DNA from: Lycorma delicatula
Taxonomy: Eukaryota > Arthropoda > Insecta > Hemiptera > Fulgoridae
DNA length: 64,000 nucleotides
Direction of reading: 5' to 3'
Assembly (NCBI RefSeq): GCF_047948215.1
Contig: NC_134456.1
Span: 198,040,034 to 198,104,033 of the forward strand
In this document: one piece after another, positions 1 through 10,349 of the stretch
Numbering within the stretch: the first letter of the stretch is position 1
Layout of the letters: every line of letters begins with the position of its first letter
Notes under the pieces: model-generated
Seen by the model: only the letters and a program-made list of their open reading frames with translations
Databases searched by the model: none
Told to the model about the DNA's origin: nothing
Translations under genes and position numbers: made by a program

Positions 1-270
1 AAGCTCTTTCAGTTAGTGCTTTATCGGCTGCACATCTGGTTTTATTATCTGAATATTTCGAATAAGCTATATCATGCGGTTTACAAAGCTCATCCAATTT
101 ATTGATACCCCTGTCGTCGTACTTCAGCCTCTTATTTAATTTCCTACACGGGCCACAATAATTGTAACCTGGAATATGCGCCTCAAATAATAATAAATTT
201 ACAGCCTTATTAATTACAAAACTGATAATACCACTTCCTTTCTTATATTCTTTTTCTTCATATCTATATA
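1..270 (-). pseudogene. Phospholipase A2-like (parvovirus VP1-type) domain of an endogenous Polinton/adintovirus-like element, partial
   Basis: Reading the minus strand, one frame stays open from about 270 to the left edge. It carries the hallmarks of the VP1-type phospholipase A2 domain: a calcium-loop motif PGYNYCGPC followed by a basic stretch, then NKLDELCKPHDIAYSKY with the His-Asp catalytic pair, and a downstream CAADKAL segment. In this family the domain helps virions breach membranes during entry; it occurs in parvoviruses and in Polinton/adintovirus-like elements of arthropods. The glycine usually following CGP is Cys here, which may weaken the calcium loop. The fragment is the last of a minus-strand series beginning near 2940, so it most likely belongs to that element rather than to a separate densovirus insertion. 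It has no visible start codon in frame and runs off the window, so completeness cannot be judged. Confidence 0.7.
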
Positions 271-379
271 TAAAAAAAAATATTTTTATCAAATATATTA
301 TTGGTATAAAATTTAAGATATTCTTTAATGTATCTAAATTAGTCGGTCCTAATTCAGGAAACCTAAATATTCCATATAA

Positions 380-600
380 AGTAATTTTTTCACCACATTT
401 TTACAATAAACAACATCAGTATTAAGCAACAACATTCAGGATTAATGGTTCTTTAATGTATCCACTCGTTCCATCGGCTCGGATCTGAGTTGATTGAATA
501 AATTAATTTTTCATCACATTTTTACAATAAACAGCAATATTTAACAACAGGAACAGAACTTTAACATGAATAGATCTTTAATAACAAAAAGTAATGGAAC
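380..600. repeat. Diverged short direct repeat
   Basis: Two copies of a roughly 80-base unit, both beginning with a block like CACATTTTTACAATAAACA (near 393 and 515), lie head to tail inside the relic element, between the PLA2 fragment and the coiled small-protein fragment. They resemble each other at the start and decay toward the end. No coding potential was recognised in either. Confidence 0.5.
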
Positions 601-700
601 TGATTATTTTACAGTTTCTAAATAACCAAATCTAGGTAGTGAAAAAAAGCTGATTATTTTTTATGAATATCTTTTAATTTTGTTAATTCGTTTTCGTGAA

Positions 701-1170
701 TCAATTCTGCAATAATTGATTTAATCTCTTGCATTTTATTTTCCATATATGTTGTGATAGAAGCTTTAATGCGATCTTCTGTACCACGGCTTTTATCTCA
801 TCACCTATATAGTTTTCAAATTTTGTTTTAAGCAACGTAATCGCATCTTTCATAAACTTTCTAGTTTCTTCAGCTATCATCAGTATTTTAGCGTTCATGT
901 ACTTTTTAATGTTTACATTATAGTCAGTTATCGACTGATTCAATCTTTTCAAACCAATAAACTATTCACTGAGATCGGTTGTGTATTCGTTAAACATACT
1001 TTTAGTTCGTGTAAAATTCACAGTGTCACAATCTTCAATCGGATCAGATACATTACACAATCTGTGATTTTTTACATTATAATTTCCATCGTCAGTCATT
1101 GGAAAACTGATCCCCGGAAGACCTCTTCCCCCTTTCCCCTTTTTTTACCGCCTAATTTTCCACGTGGCAT
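701..1170 (-). pseudogene. Small virion-type protein of the Polinton/adintovirus-like element, broken
   Basis: An ATG at 1170 (minus strand) opens a short glycine/basic leader (MPRGKLGGKKRGKG). A frameshift in the following G-rich run (about 1120-1135) moves the reading frame into a segment with SFPMTDDGNYNVKN and RLCNVSDP. This is the pattern of a small protein I associate with insect Polinton/adintovirus-like elements, where a similar motif precedes a coiled coil. A TAG near 965 interrupts that frame; the same frame then continues as a Lys/Ile/Glu-rich helical segment to 701. So at least one frameshift and one stop separate the pieces. The function in the parent element is unknown to me. 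Neighbours are the DUF8207-like gene upstream and the PLA2 fragment downstream, all on the same strand. Confidence 0.5.
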
Positions 1171-1200
1171 TTCTATACATAAAAAATAAAAACAAATACT

Positions 1201-1715
1201 CTATTCAAATTCAACTTTTTTCAATTCTTTAATTATGGATATAATTTTATTTGAAACAGCCGTGTTTCCACCATCGTATTCACTCACAAGTATATACAAT
1301 CTATCCACCAATTCGTTTGGATTGTTCCAATATAGATAAATTGGATTATAATTTAATTGCGCTTGCAGTAGTCCGCTAGCGCTAAACGATGTTGATGGTT
1401 TTATATATGGAAATTGATTTTTTTGGAGGAAAGTTTCCTAATCACTTCAATGTATTTAAATAATTTGTTTGATTTTACTGTCCCGGCCTCTGTTAAATGT
1501 GCGCCAGTTTTTTCCAAAATTTCACCATCAGTTACTAGATCTGTTGTATGAACTTGTTTTAGTTCAGGATGTTTAAAAATTAACAGTACCGTACATGGCA
1601 TGATATACGGTATTTCCCAAATAAATTAAATCAACTTTAAATTCAATTTTAGTGCTAACCAAAGTGATTGTATTTGTATCTTTATCATATTTTACACCAT
1701 ATACATTATCCAATT
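1201..1715 (-). pseudogene. DUF8207-like protein of the Polinton/adintovirus-like element, broken
   Basis: Several minus-strand frames carry pieces of the DUF8207 pattern found in many insect transposon-associated proteins: YGVKYDKDTNTITL near 1700, a middle segment with LVTDGEILEKTGAHLTEAG near 1500, and a C-terminal piece with YWNNPNELVDRLYIL and NKIISIIKELKK near 1330-1215. The pieces lie in the expected order but not in one frame; the middle ORF (1401-1601) ends in a different frame from the C-terminal piece, so frameshifts occur near 1600-1640 and near 1390. The domain's function is not known. Its position between the integrase fragment and the small virion-type fragment supports one decaying element rather than a host gene. 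Confidence 0.6.
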
Positions 1716-1974
1716 TTGGGTCTCCTTTTAACACTTGTAAATAAGGTTTTATAGCTGGCTTCTTGTATAAATTGACTATCTACCAAAATATGTGTATATC
1801 TAATTATAAGTTATAAAAGTATAATTATAAGTTGATAACACAACATACAACACGTTGATAAACTTACATGAACTCTACTAATTGGATATACGTATGGCCT
1901 TTTTGACAAATCATCTTGAAATTGTTTTCTAAATATCCGCAAATTATAACATTTATCTATTACCTTACATCCCA

Positions 1975-2085
1975 AATCCCTTTTCAAATGTCTGTTTATA
2001 TTTGCTTATGCGAACAGCACCGCCGACTTTAAATTTAACTTTAATTGGTTTCTTATCGTATTCTTTTTTTTTTAATTTTTTATTA
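1975..2085 (-). pseudogene. Integrase C-terminal (chromo-like) fragment
   Basis: The minus strand encodes KVKFKVGGAVRISKYKQTF followed by EKGFG and then a TAA. This is the characteristic start of the C-terminal DNA-binding domain of Polinton/retroviral-type integrases (FKVGD.VRISKYK..FEKGY). The catalytic core upstream is not present; sequence 2090-2250 is unrecognised and may be an insertion or rearranged DNA. The fragment sits between the polymerase piece and the DUF8207 piece on the same strand. Confidence 0.6.
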
Positions 2086-2251
2086 CTTGCGATTCGTTGC
2101 TGCTATTTACATCTTTCGGTTAAAATTTTGTGGCCGATGCTGGAAAACCCAAAACTGGATATAAGAAAATAAATAAATTACTTTTCGGTGTACAACGCTA
2201 CTGAGATCGCTGTATGTCGTCGGTCAGGATTCCAGCCGATGGAATAAATAA

Positions 2252-2940
2252 CTAAATTTTTGGTAATAAACTAATCATTTCCTCCATTTTTTTTTTAATT
2301 TTAGAATCAAACGAAAATTTATAATATAATTTGTGAAAAAAATGATTCCGGCTTTTTAGATTAGCCACTTTTCTTTTCTTCATCATATATTCATTGGTTT
2401 TTTCATGACCATAGAGGAGTGTGTCTATATTATTTTCCAATACATATCTTTTAACTATTATCTTTTATTTAGGGTGAGAGTTTTTTTACTTTGTTCAAGC
2501 GAGTAAATTTGATGATTAAAACTACGTATTGACTTTGGTGAGCAGTATGTGATATTTTTATTAAACAAACAATTTTTATACATTTCGTGATTTAAAGCTT
2601 TCAAACTATGATCAACATCAAATATAACAGAATCTTTTTTAATTCCTTTGGCTGTTTTTTTTCTTTTTTTTTGCTCTAAATAATCTACATCTCCCCGAAG
2701 TACAGAATACATTTTCGCTCTTAACCCAACAAATTCGTAAATAGGAACCAGTTCCCCTTTTCATCTTTTAAACGACCTGTCGTATTTACTCGATGCGTAA
2801 ACATTTTCATTTCTTTGATTCAAATATTTTACATTTCGGAATTCTTTAAAATGTTCATCTTTTGATATAATCGAGTATAAAAACGAATTTGTATCGGTCA
2901 TTGGTAGTTTTATATTTTCATAGCCGTATCTAGGTAAAAA
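2252..2940 (-). pseudogene. Protein-primed DNA polymerase B, C-terminal part, decayed
   Basis: Starting near 2940 on the minus strand, short stretches match the end of Polinton-type DNA polymerase B. These are TDTNSFLYSI (the position of the family DTDS catalytic motif C, with the second Asp replaced by Asn at 2887-2889), EFVGLRAKMYSV, KKTAKGIKKDSV, a segment with IRSFNHQIYSLEQSK, and ENNIDTLLYGHEKT. The 2458-2712 and 2252-2440 pieces are in different frames, separated by TAA/TAG near 2455-2460, and another shift lies between 2720 and 2760. The N-terminal exonuclease and the palm's earlier motifs are missing, probably cut off by the rearrangement or MITE boundary at about 2950. A dead copy: it has lost a catalytic metal-binding residue as well as its frame. 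Confidence 0.65.
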
Positions 2941-2951
2941 GTAGTTTATAC

Positions 2952-3320
2952 AAAAATAAAGTACCCATTTAACAGTTGTGAATATTGACTATCCAAGCGC
3001 CTTCGGATTATTTCTTCATTTTACTAATTAATTATGAATTTTATAATTGTGCATATAAATTTTATAAATGGAAATTAAAATGAAAAAAAATTTAAATTAT
3101 TATGTTCATAACAGTTGAATGTCAGTAGTTAAAATAAGTCAACGTGACAAGAAAAACGTCTTGTCAGTAAGATATTTACAACTGTTATGCCTATCCCATT
3201 TATAAAAATTTATATGCATAATTATAAAATTCATAATTTGAATTAATCCCTGATGATAGAGAAATTATCCGAAGGCGCTTCAATACTCACAGTTGTTGGT
3301 AAGTGGGTACTTTATTTTTA
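2952..3320. mobile_element. Foldback MITE with ~115-bp arms
   Basis: The segment is a long imperfect palindrome centred near 3150. The outer arms share AAAAATAAAGTACCCA (2952-2967) with the reverse complement at 3304-3319; both arms contain GCGCCTTCGGA, and both contain blocks matching AATTTTATAA..ATGCATAT. The centre is a small hairpin, GACAAG-loop-CTTGTC (about 3146-3165). There is no coding capacity. It abuts the truncated end of the polymerase fragment. A clear target-site duplication was not found. Confidence 0.75.
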
Positions 3321-5000
3321 TATTAATTGTATAATACCAGCGGTGCCAGATGTTAAGAAAATTGAACCTAAAAAGTAGTTGTAGTGATTATTATGATTAT
3401 TCAACCAATCAAATGCCTACTCTTTTCAAACACTGACAAGCCAAAAGCGGGTATTGTATAACTATCAGCTGTTTTTTTACTTTGAGAATTCCGATTTAGT
3501 AATTATCAACCAGTTGTTAATTTAAGTACACCAACAGGTAACTAAGTTTCTACATTACACTGTTTTTCCTTTCGAAAATAATTATTATTTCGAATAATAA
3601 GTTACGACACTCGCCAAGGCTCGTGTCGTAACTTACATCGCACTCGTGCAATAATGGCTATCATTATAGGCTCGTTGCATAATGTACTATTATAATACTA
3701 CCGTTTTGGTAATACTAAAATTGTTTTAAAATAAATCGTTATTATTTTTAACAGCCATACGGAACTTTCAGAAAATACCTCGTATATATTATATTGATAT
3801 AATAGAGTTTCTTTTTTCGAATAATAAATAGAAAAGAAAATGTCTTACTACATATTACAGTATATTCTGTTGTAGAATGTTAAAATCGATATTTTAACTC
3901 GTATTTAGGTTTTTTTTACTACAAGAGTTAACTGAGACGGAAAACAGAAAAAAATAAAGCGGAATAAAAAATTAAGATCGTGAACAATGATCTTTTTTCA
4001 ATCATTAACTCATAAAGCGAAAGTAGAATTTATCTTTTTACCAGACTACTTCAGAAGAATAGAAATATATTTGGGTGGTATGTTTGTTCGATGTCTTGTT
4101 TCAATGTTCGTCCGGTTATGCTTTGTAATTCCAGATCGTCTGCACTGAATTTTATGAAATATTTCCCAAAACATTACACGCGTGTGAACCATGGTATATG
4201 ACGATTCGAAGAAAAATTGAAGTGGCGATTAATAAACGCCACCCTCCGTTAAAAATAAACCCATCAGGTGATATATGGTATATCAAATTGTCAAGTGAAC
4301 ATTTATTAATTACATTGCTGTGTAACATAATTATACGTGATAATAGCCAAAGAACTTAAAATATATGTGATTAATTATATGTATCTATAATAGAACCGTT
4401 GAATATCGTACAAAGATTGCGCGCCCTATGAAACCCGCCCTTAATAAGAACCATTTACATCCATAGGATAGTCTTTTCAAGAAATTTAAAGTTTTAAGTA
4501 TCGGACAGCTACTTATTAAGACCCTAAATATGTTCGCTTATAACAATCGTAACCAATTTTCCATGAATGCAGTACAAGCGGTATTAGAAGGAATATAGTT
4601 CAGGTAATACAAGGAAAAATTAAAAACATGTTACATTAAAACAGATTCATGCCGTATTGTTCAAATTTTGCTCAAAAATAAACTAAACGTATTTGGTGTA
4701 ATGTCATTTGTAACATTCAAAAATAAAATTAATGAATGGCTGTTAGAAATTTGACTGCAAGGATCAGATTATCATCCGCTTTGCACACAGCAATAGAAAC
4801 AAAAATTGTAAGCTTAAATAATGATTTAATCGATGATATACGTTAACACTTTGTACAAGATATCTATTTGAATTTTTTGACTGTTAAGTAATGAGTAATT
4901 TATAACGTAGCCTCTATCAGTACGCAAGCCCTGTTACAATTACCGTTAAATTCTTTTGATGCTCTACTAATTCATGTTATTATATTCATATTACCAACAT
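3321..5000. other. Non-coding AT-rich DNA with small hairpins
   Basis: No gene is recognisable. A 13-bp perfect stem at 3598-3610/3623-3635 (TAAGTTACGACAC and its complement) is followed by related CTCGTGC / CTCGTTGC motifs up to 3690, probably the edge of an old palindromic repeat. The remainder shows no reading frame of note. Confidence 0.5.
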
Positions 5001-5014
5001 CACCGCAATGAACT

Positions 5015-5205
5015 GGTACGAATGTAATTATGTAATAATTACATTAATGTAATTATTAAATTACTATGTAATAATTATTTCATTACAAATTAATGAAATA
5101 ATAATTAATGATAATTATTATTACATATTAATTATTTCATTATTATGTAATAATTACATTCATACTATGAATGTAATGGTATGTAATGTAAATAGTATGG
5201 CCTCC
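5015..5205. repeat. AT-rich palindromic cluster
   Basis: Many overlapping inverted copies of ATGTAATTATT / AATAATTACAT make this 190-base stretch able to fold on itself at several registers. It ends with GAATGTAATGGTATG repeats. No gene content. Confidence 0.5.
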
Positions 5206-5329
5206 TACCCAAGCACGTGCCACTAGGAATATTTGAGTAGTAATTCCATATTAGTTAATTAGTTTTATAAAATTACAGCTAGTTAATAATTTGAAACTTA
5301 TAAAGACAATATTAGTTTATATTAATCTA

Positions 5330-5620
5330 TTTTTATTTTCTTATGAATATTCCGGAAGTCTCCAGACATTCCATGCAGATTTCTTGTGCAAAGCCCGTTG
5401 GCAGCCGCGTTGCTCGTGATCTGTGAGTGAGGTATAGTGTTGTACACCCAGGCCGACCATATCTGAGAAGTGTAGGTAAATGAAACCTGACCTCCAAAGA
5501 ACACCTGTATCTACGATTTAGTATTCAAATCCTATCTTTATTAGGATTCGACCTTCGAAATCAGCTGATTTACGACGACGAGTTTTACTACTAGACCAAC
5601 CCGGCGGATTAGTTTACATT
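5330..5620 (-). repeat. tRNA-derived SINE (family 1), minus orientation
   Basis: On the minus strand the copy begins near 5610 with CCGGGTTGGTCTAGTAGTAA (A-box-like) and has a B-box-like GGTCGAATCC at about 5543-5552, followed by a non-tRNA body to about 5330. A pol III promoter in the head and no coding capacity are typical of tRNA-SINEs. The ORF that can be drawn through it is incidental. Body sequence similar to this is, from memory, common in hemipteran genomes; this was not checked. Confidence 0.6.
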
Positions 5621-6005
5621 AATGAAATTGTGATATTAAGCTCTGTTTAACTGAATGGAATAAATTTGTTTTGATTTTATTAAGTACATATAATAATGAA
5701 AATGTTATTAAAATTAATTGACGATTAAAAAACTGAAAAAAAAATTAAAAATGGATTTGAAATGAAGGTCATAAAAATAAATAAACTTAAGGCCATTTAA
5801 TAAATCCTGTACGCTTACATAAAATATGGCGTGATTATTAAAAATAAATTTACATTGAGTTACGGAAACCTCGGGAGAAATTGTCCAAAATTAGAAACGA
5901 AAAAATAAAATAAAAAAACCATGTATTATTAAATGTAGTTTGAACATCGATTGTAAATCATTATTTTTTTTCTAGTGAAAAAAATAGCACTCCTTATTAG
6001 TATTT
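5621..6005. other. Non-coding AT-rich DNA
   Basis: Low-complexity AT-rich sequence between two SINE copies, with several A-runs. Nothing recognisable. Confidence 0.5.
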
Positions 6006-6009
6006 CTTC

Positions 6010-6110
6010 TAACTAAAGTGATGTAACGGTAGCGTCTTTGCCTTTTATCCGGAAAATTCTGGGTTCGAATCACGGTAATGCTTGGTAATTTTTTTATACG
6101 TTACACAATT
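6010..6110 (+). repeat. tRNA-derived SINE head (family 2), degraded
   Basis: GTAACGGTAGCGTCTT (A-box-like) followed 40 bases later by GGGTTCGAATCACGG (B-box) at about 6061-6075. The spacing matches a tRNA-like pol III promoter. The same head with better conserved sequence is seen at 38650-38850 (minus) and 35145-35300 (plus). It does not fold into a full tRNA cloverleaf by inspection. Confidence 0.55.
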
Positions 6111-6655
6111 TATTTCCTCATTATCACAATCGATAACAGTAATTTTAATCTAAATCTGTAACAAATTATAACTAAAAAATCTAATAGACAACTGTAGTTC
6201 TAGTACCTGTAGTTTCTTAATGAATAAATAAATTCTGACATTTTGAACATACCCATTTCAAAAAAAGCCTTCCGAATTTATGGATGACAAATAAAACATA
6301 ATTTTGAAGTAATTATCGAATATTATGACACGGATACTATAATATTGAATTCCATAAAATAAGTAAAACGATTACAATATCAAAGAAAGGTAATGCAAAT
6401 GATTTGCAATAATTAAAAAACGATTTCCATGTTGTCTCATTCATGAAAAATTTAATTGAATGTAATAAAAAAACAGGTTACAGCAAAAAATCAAACATAA
6501 TAATATTGAGGCTCGTTTCGACTTAAGAGAAGAGATAAACGAACCAAAGAAATAGTAGTTTCTTTGCGACAAATCTTAGGATGAAGAGAAGTTTACAGGA
6601 TACATGTACATGCTGCAATCATTGACTTTTGAATAAGACGAAATCTTATTTTAAG

Positions 6656-7215
6656 TTAATAAAGAAATTAGTACTCAACCGGAAAAGATAAAAAAAAGAT
6701 TGGACAGTTATTTCCCAACAACAATCCGATACAAAGTTATAACGTCGAACAACATAAAAGATATTTTCATGTCGTTTTTGCGTCCGTGTAATTTTTAAAT
6801 TAAAGAATCCTCTGATGACTTTTTTTGGAATATATTTATGAGATACCAGAGAAACTATTTCAATTAAATTTAAAAAAAATCACTGAAATCGATACATTCA
6901 GTCGTGAATTAACTAAATCAAATGAAAAAAATAAATATTAAGATAAGATTTAGATTAAATTGTCTCCTATTTTTTTATTTTTTAGAAACAAGACTACCGG
7001 ATCTAAATCTATGAAAATTACAATCTAATTATCTACTCCTGTATTACTCCTGTACGTTTTATCCATTTCAATAAAAACAAAACATTATAACATGATGGGA
7101 AGTAAAAAAAAATACATTTTTTTACGTAAACCATTCAAGTTTTCGTTTCGAACATCTTCCATCTGTTGTTCGAGTGAAACTCGTCACGAGAAAGCCATAG
7201 GAACTTTCCGTAATT
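6656..7215. repeat. First copy of a ~0.55-kb direct duplication
   Basis: Begins with AAAGAAATTAGTACTCAACC and ends with AGAAAGCCATAGGAACTTT. It matches 9018-9540 along nearly its whole length in the same orientation with many substitutions and small indels. No reading frame is conserved between the two copies. The family identity is unknown. Confidence 0.75.
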
Positions 7216-7219
7216 TTGA

Positions 7220-9015
7220 TATAGTGCATCATGTCGAAGCAATTCACGTAACACAAAAATAACTATTTGGTCAAGGGGAAAAAATTGTGCAAATGTTTGG
7301 CATAAATTTTATAAGTTTTAATTTTTGTTTTTTTAATTACATTTTTTCTTTTAAAATTCATACTCAACGAATAATTACCAGATAAATTTGATGTGAAAAG
7401 TTGGTGGAGCACAATCACTTATTTGTGACAACCTAGATTTTAATTAGAGTAACTGTTAAATCGATCTTGCAAATTTCACTTAAATCTATTGATCTGTTCT
7501 TGTATGATATACGGGAAGATAAATTAGGATAATTGACTAATTACTTAAGTTTATAAAAAAACCGAAAACATTTAATTAAAAAATAAATGCTGAAGAAGTG
7601 AAGAAAAACATAATTTACGAGTAAATTTTGAAAAAAATTAATTTATAATATCAAAATTTTCTTTTTTTAATTAGAAATTTCTGTTTTACTGATAATGATG
7701 GTAAATCTAGTTGCTTGTTCAAAATTTACGGTTCATTATGTAAAAAATAGGGAGATATAAATTTTAGACATACTTTTTTCTTTTGTAGTCATGATATAGG
7801 AAATAACAGCTTTGGTGTATTCACGATCCTATTTTTGGAATGAAAGTCCTCTATTCGAGATCAAATAACAAAAAAAGAAAAGAAATTACATTAGAAAATG
7901 AAAATTACTTGTATTTTTGAAAGCGCGAAATTTCCTTGCTATATCTTGAAACAATTTATTTTTCCTAGACAGAAAAATGTAAGAGGTATTTTCTTTTTCG
8001 TAAGGCAAGTACTTGGCTATGATTTTTACCTAAGGAATTTCTCTAAAACTGTTACAAGAAGATCATGAATAGATTATTTTTAACAATTTATAGGTAATAC
8101 ATGGTGAATAATTTCGCTTCTAATCCCTTAAATATTAATAAATCTCTTCGATAACAAACGATTTAATTCAAAAGTTTTTGATCAAATCGTATAACAAAAT
8201 AATTTTAAACTGATTTTATTTTTTAGGTTAAGATTCATCCTTTTTAATCAGATATGTCTACTACACTTTTTTAATGTATTAACTTTAATTTAAATGTTAT
8301 AATTTTTCAAAATGTTACGTTTTTATTCGATATATAAGGCGTGCGTGAATAAAAAGCATATGCAATGTTATGCATTGTACCGATTTGTGGCATATGATTT
8401 CACCCGTATATCTGCCAGATGTTAGTCCTTATTCATTGATACTAAAATTTCTATGGTTAAGAATGTAATAAAAATGGCCATGTTATTATAAGTGTACGCT
8501 TGTGTATCAAACCGTCGACTGCTGTATACAATATCTTCTTTGTTAATCCATTAAAACATCATTCTGTCCTAATCTCGTTTGTCCATCAGCGAATGTTACA
8601 GACCAGTACACTATCGACCATATGTATCTTGTAGACTCTTTTACATGACAATAGACATTATATGTAGTATTTTTAATTTAACTGTTTCTGAGTCTCAAGT
8701 AATACAAAAAATTATACCGCAGGCGGGTACACGCACTACTGCACACATATATTAATAAATTAATAAACTTTGACCTTCAGTAAAACGATCTCATTGTCAT
8801 ATACATAAGCGCTGGTTAATGAATCTAAAATTGTTCTATTTTTCTTCTTTAAATTTTATTTTATTTGATGAAAAGATTTTTTTTTAATTACGTAAACTTT
8901 TTTCATTAAATTATGTTTAATGTATATAATGTATTGAATGTTTTATTATTAAATGTTTAATAATTATAATATTTAATATAATGTTTTAATAATGAATTTA
9001 TGTTTAATGTATTTT
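7220..9015. other. Non-coding DNA between the duplicated copies
   Basis: AT-rich, without recognisable genes. The slightly richer part, 8340-8760, contains many short mixed-sequence stretches but no supported promoter or exon. Confidence 0.45.
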
Positions 9016-9017
9016 AA

Positions 9018-9540
9018 GTTATAAAGAAATTATTACTCAACCGGAAAAGATAAAAAAGGATTGGACAGTTATTTTCCTACAACAATCCGATACAAAGTTA
9101 TAACGTCGAACATAAAAGATATTTCATGTCGTTTTTGCATCCCGTGTAATTTTTAAATTAGTCTTCCGATGATTTTTTCTAGAATATACTTATTAGAGAT
9201 ACCAGAGAAATTATTTCAATTAAATTTTTTTTTTAAATCATTGAAATTGGTACATTCAGTCGTGAATTAGCTAAAACAAATGAAAAAAGTAAATATTAAG
9301 ATAAGATTTAAATCAAATTAAGTCTCCCATTTTTATTTTTTAGAAACAAAATTGATCTGATTATCTACTCAGGTATTACTCCTGAACGTTTTATCCGTTT
9401 CAGTAAAAGCAAAACATTATAACATAATGGGGAATAAATAAAATACATTTTTTACGTAGACCATAAAACTTTTCGTTTCGAACATCTTCCATCCAAGTTA
9501 TCCGAGTGAAACATTTCACGAGAAAGTCATAGGAACTTTA
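9018..9540. repeat. Second copy of the ~0.55-kb direct duplication
   Basis: Same orientation as 6656-7215. Shared blocks include GATTGGACAGTTATTT, ACAATCCGATACAAAGTTAT, TTTCGTTTCGAACATCTTCC and a common end AGTCATAGGAACTTT. The copies lie about 2.36 kb apart. Confidence 0.75.
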
Positions 9541-10069
9541 AAAAAATTTGATTACGTGCTCATGAATAGTTGGTTTATTATTAATGAATTAACTTTTACG
9601 AATGTATTTGGTTGATTTAAATTTTTTTGATCGGACGATATATGTGTTGGGCTTTTAGATTATTTTTTTTTTATTTGAAGAATATTTTTAAGAACATTTT
9701 TTTTTATTTGAAATCGCTCATAAATAAAAATTATAAAAAAGTTTTATTTAAATTCTTTTAAATGCACAGTATTTGTTACAACTCAAGTTTCTTGATTTTC
9801 TTTTATTATGAAGAAAAGTAAGTTAGATTTACAACAATAGGGTCTGTATAAAAAATTCTTATCATAAAAAAGGTATAACAAAAAAGCTATATTATAGAAC
9901 AATGGTAATAGATCTAAATTCAGTTATAGTAACTAAAATATATATTTATTAGGTGAACTGTTTTTATTTTAACGGTTGAAGGCGATCTGACGTGAATTAC
10001 AAGTCATAAGCTAAATGCTATTCATAAGAATAACAAGCATACCGTAGGCTTAATAAGACAATTTTGGAG

Positions 10070-10345
10070 TGAAGTGGTTTTGTTGCTTTTTTCATTGATT
10101 CAAAACACTGATACATATCTGCTTGCCAATGCCATCAGAATACAGTTGACGTTCTATCTTACAAGTTAAACGTTAAATCTGCTCATCTCACGGATTGTGG
10201 TAATGAGAATAATGAAAAGCATTACTTTCAAAGAAAGTAACTGCGACTTTGCCTCTTTTATCTCAGGTGTCACAACAATAAATTCAGGGATGTATAGTTA
10301 AAGAAATAAATTAATGAATACCTTTCTGTTGTGAAGCAATACATT
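10070..10345. repeat. Dispersed repeat, copy related to 55090-55340
   Basis: Shared landmarks in the same order: TTTTTCATTGAT, ACAGTTGACGTTCTATCTTAC, a GAAAGTAACTGC block, TTTATCTCAGGTG and TAAAGAAATAAATTAATG. The copy at 55 kb shows the same blocks with changes. The type of repeat is unknown; no coding potential was recognised. Confidence 0.5.
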
Positions 10346-10349
10346 ACAT

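Larger units (their letters stand above)
1..2945 (-). mobile_element. Relic of a Polinton/Maverick (adintovirus-like) element
   Basis: Five independent minus-strand fragments (polymerase B, integrase tail, DUF8207, small virion-type protein, PLA2) lie collinearly on one strand. The combination of a protein-primed polymerase and an integrase is the definition of Polintons/adintoviruses; the PLA2 and virion-type pieces suggest a form able to make particles in the past. No terminal inverted repeat was found inside the window; the left end lies beyond position 1 and the right end is cut near 2945. Confidence 0.65.

Noticed and set aside
1..270. An independent densovirus insertion
   Set aside because: The PLA2 domain alone would allow it, but the same-strand neighbours (polymerase B, integrase, DUF8207) fit one Polinton/adintovirus-like element better, and no densovirus NS1 or capsid core was seen.
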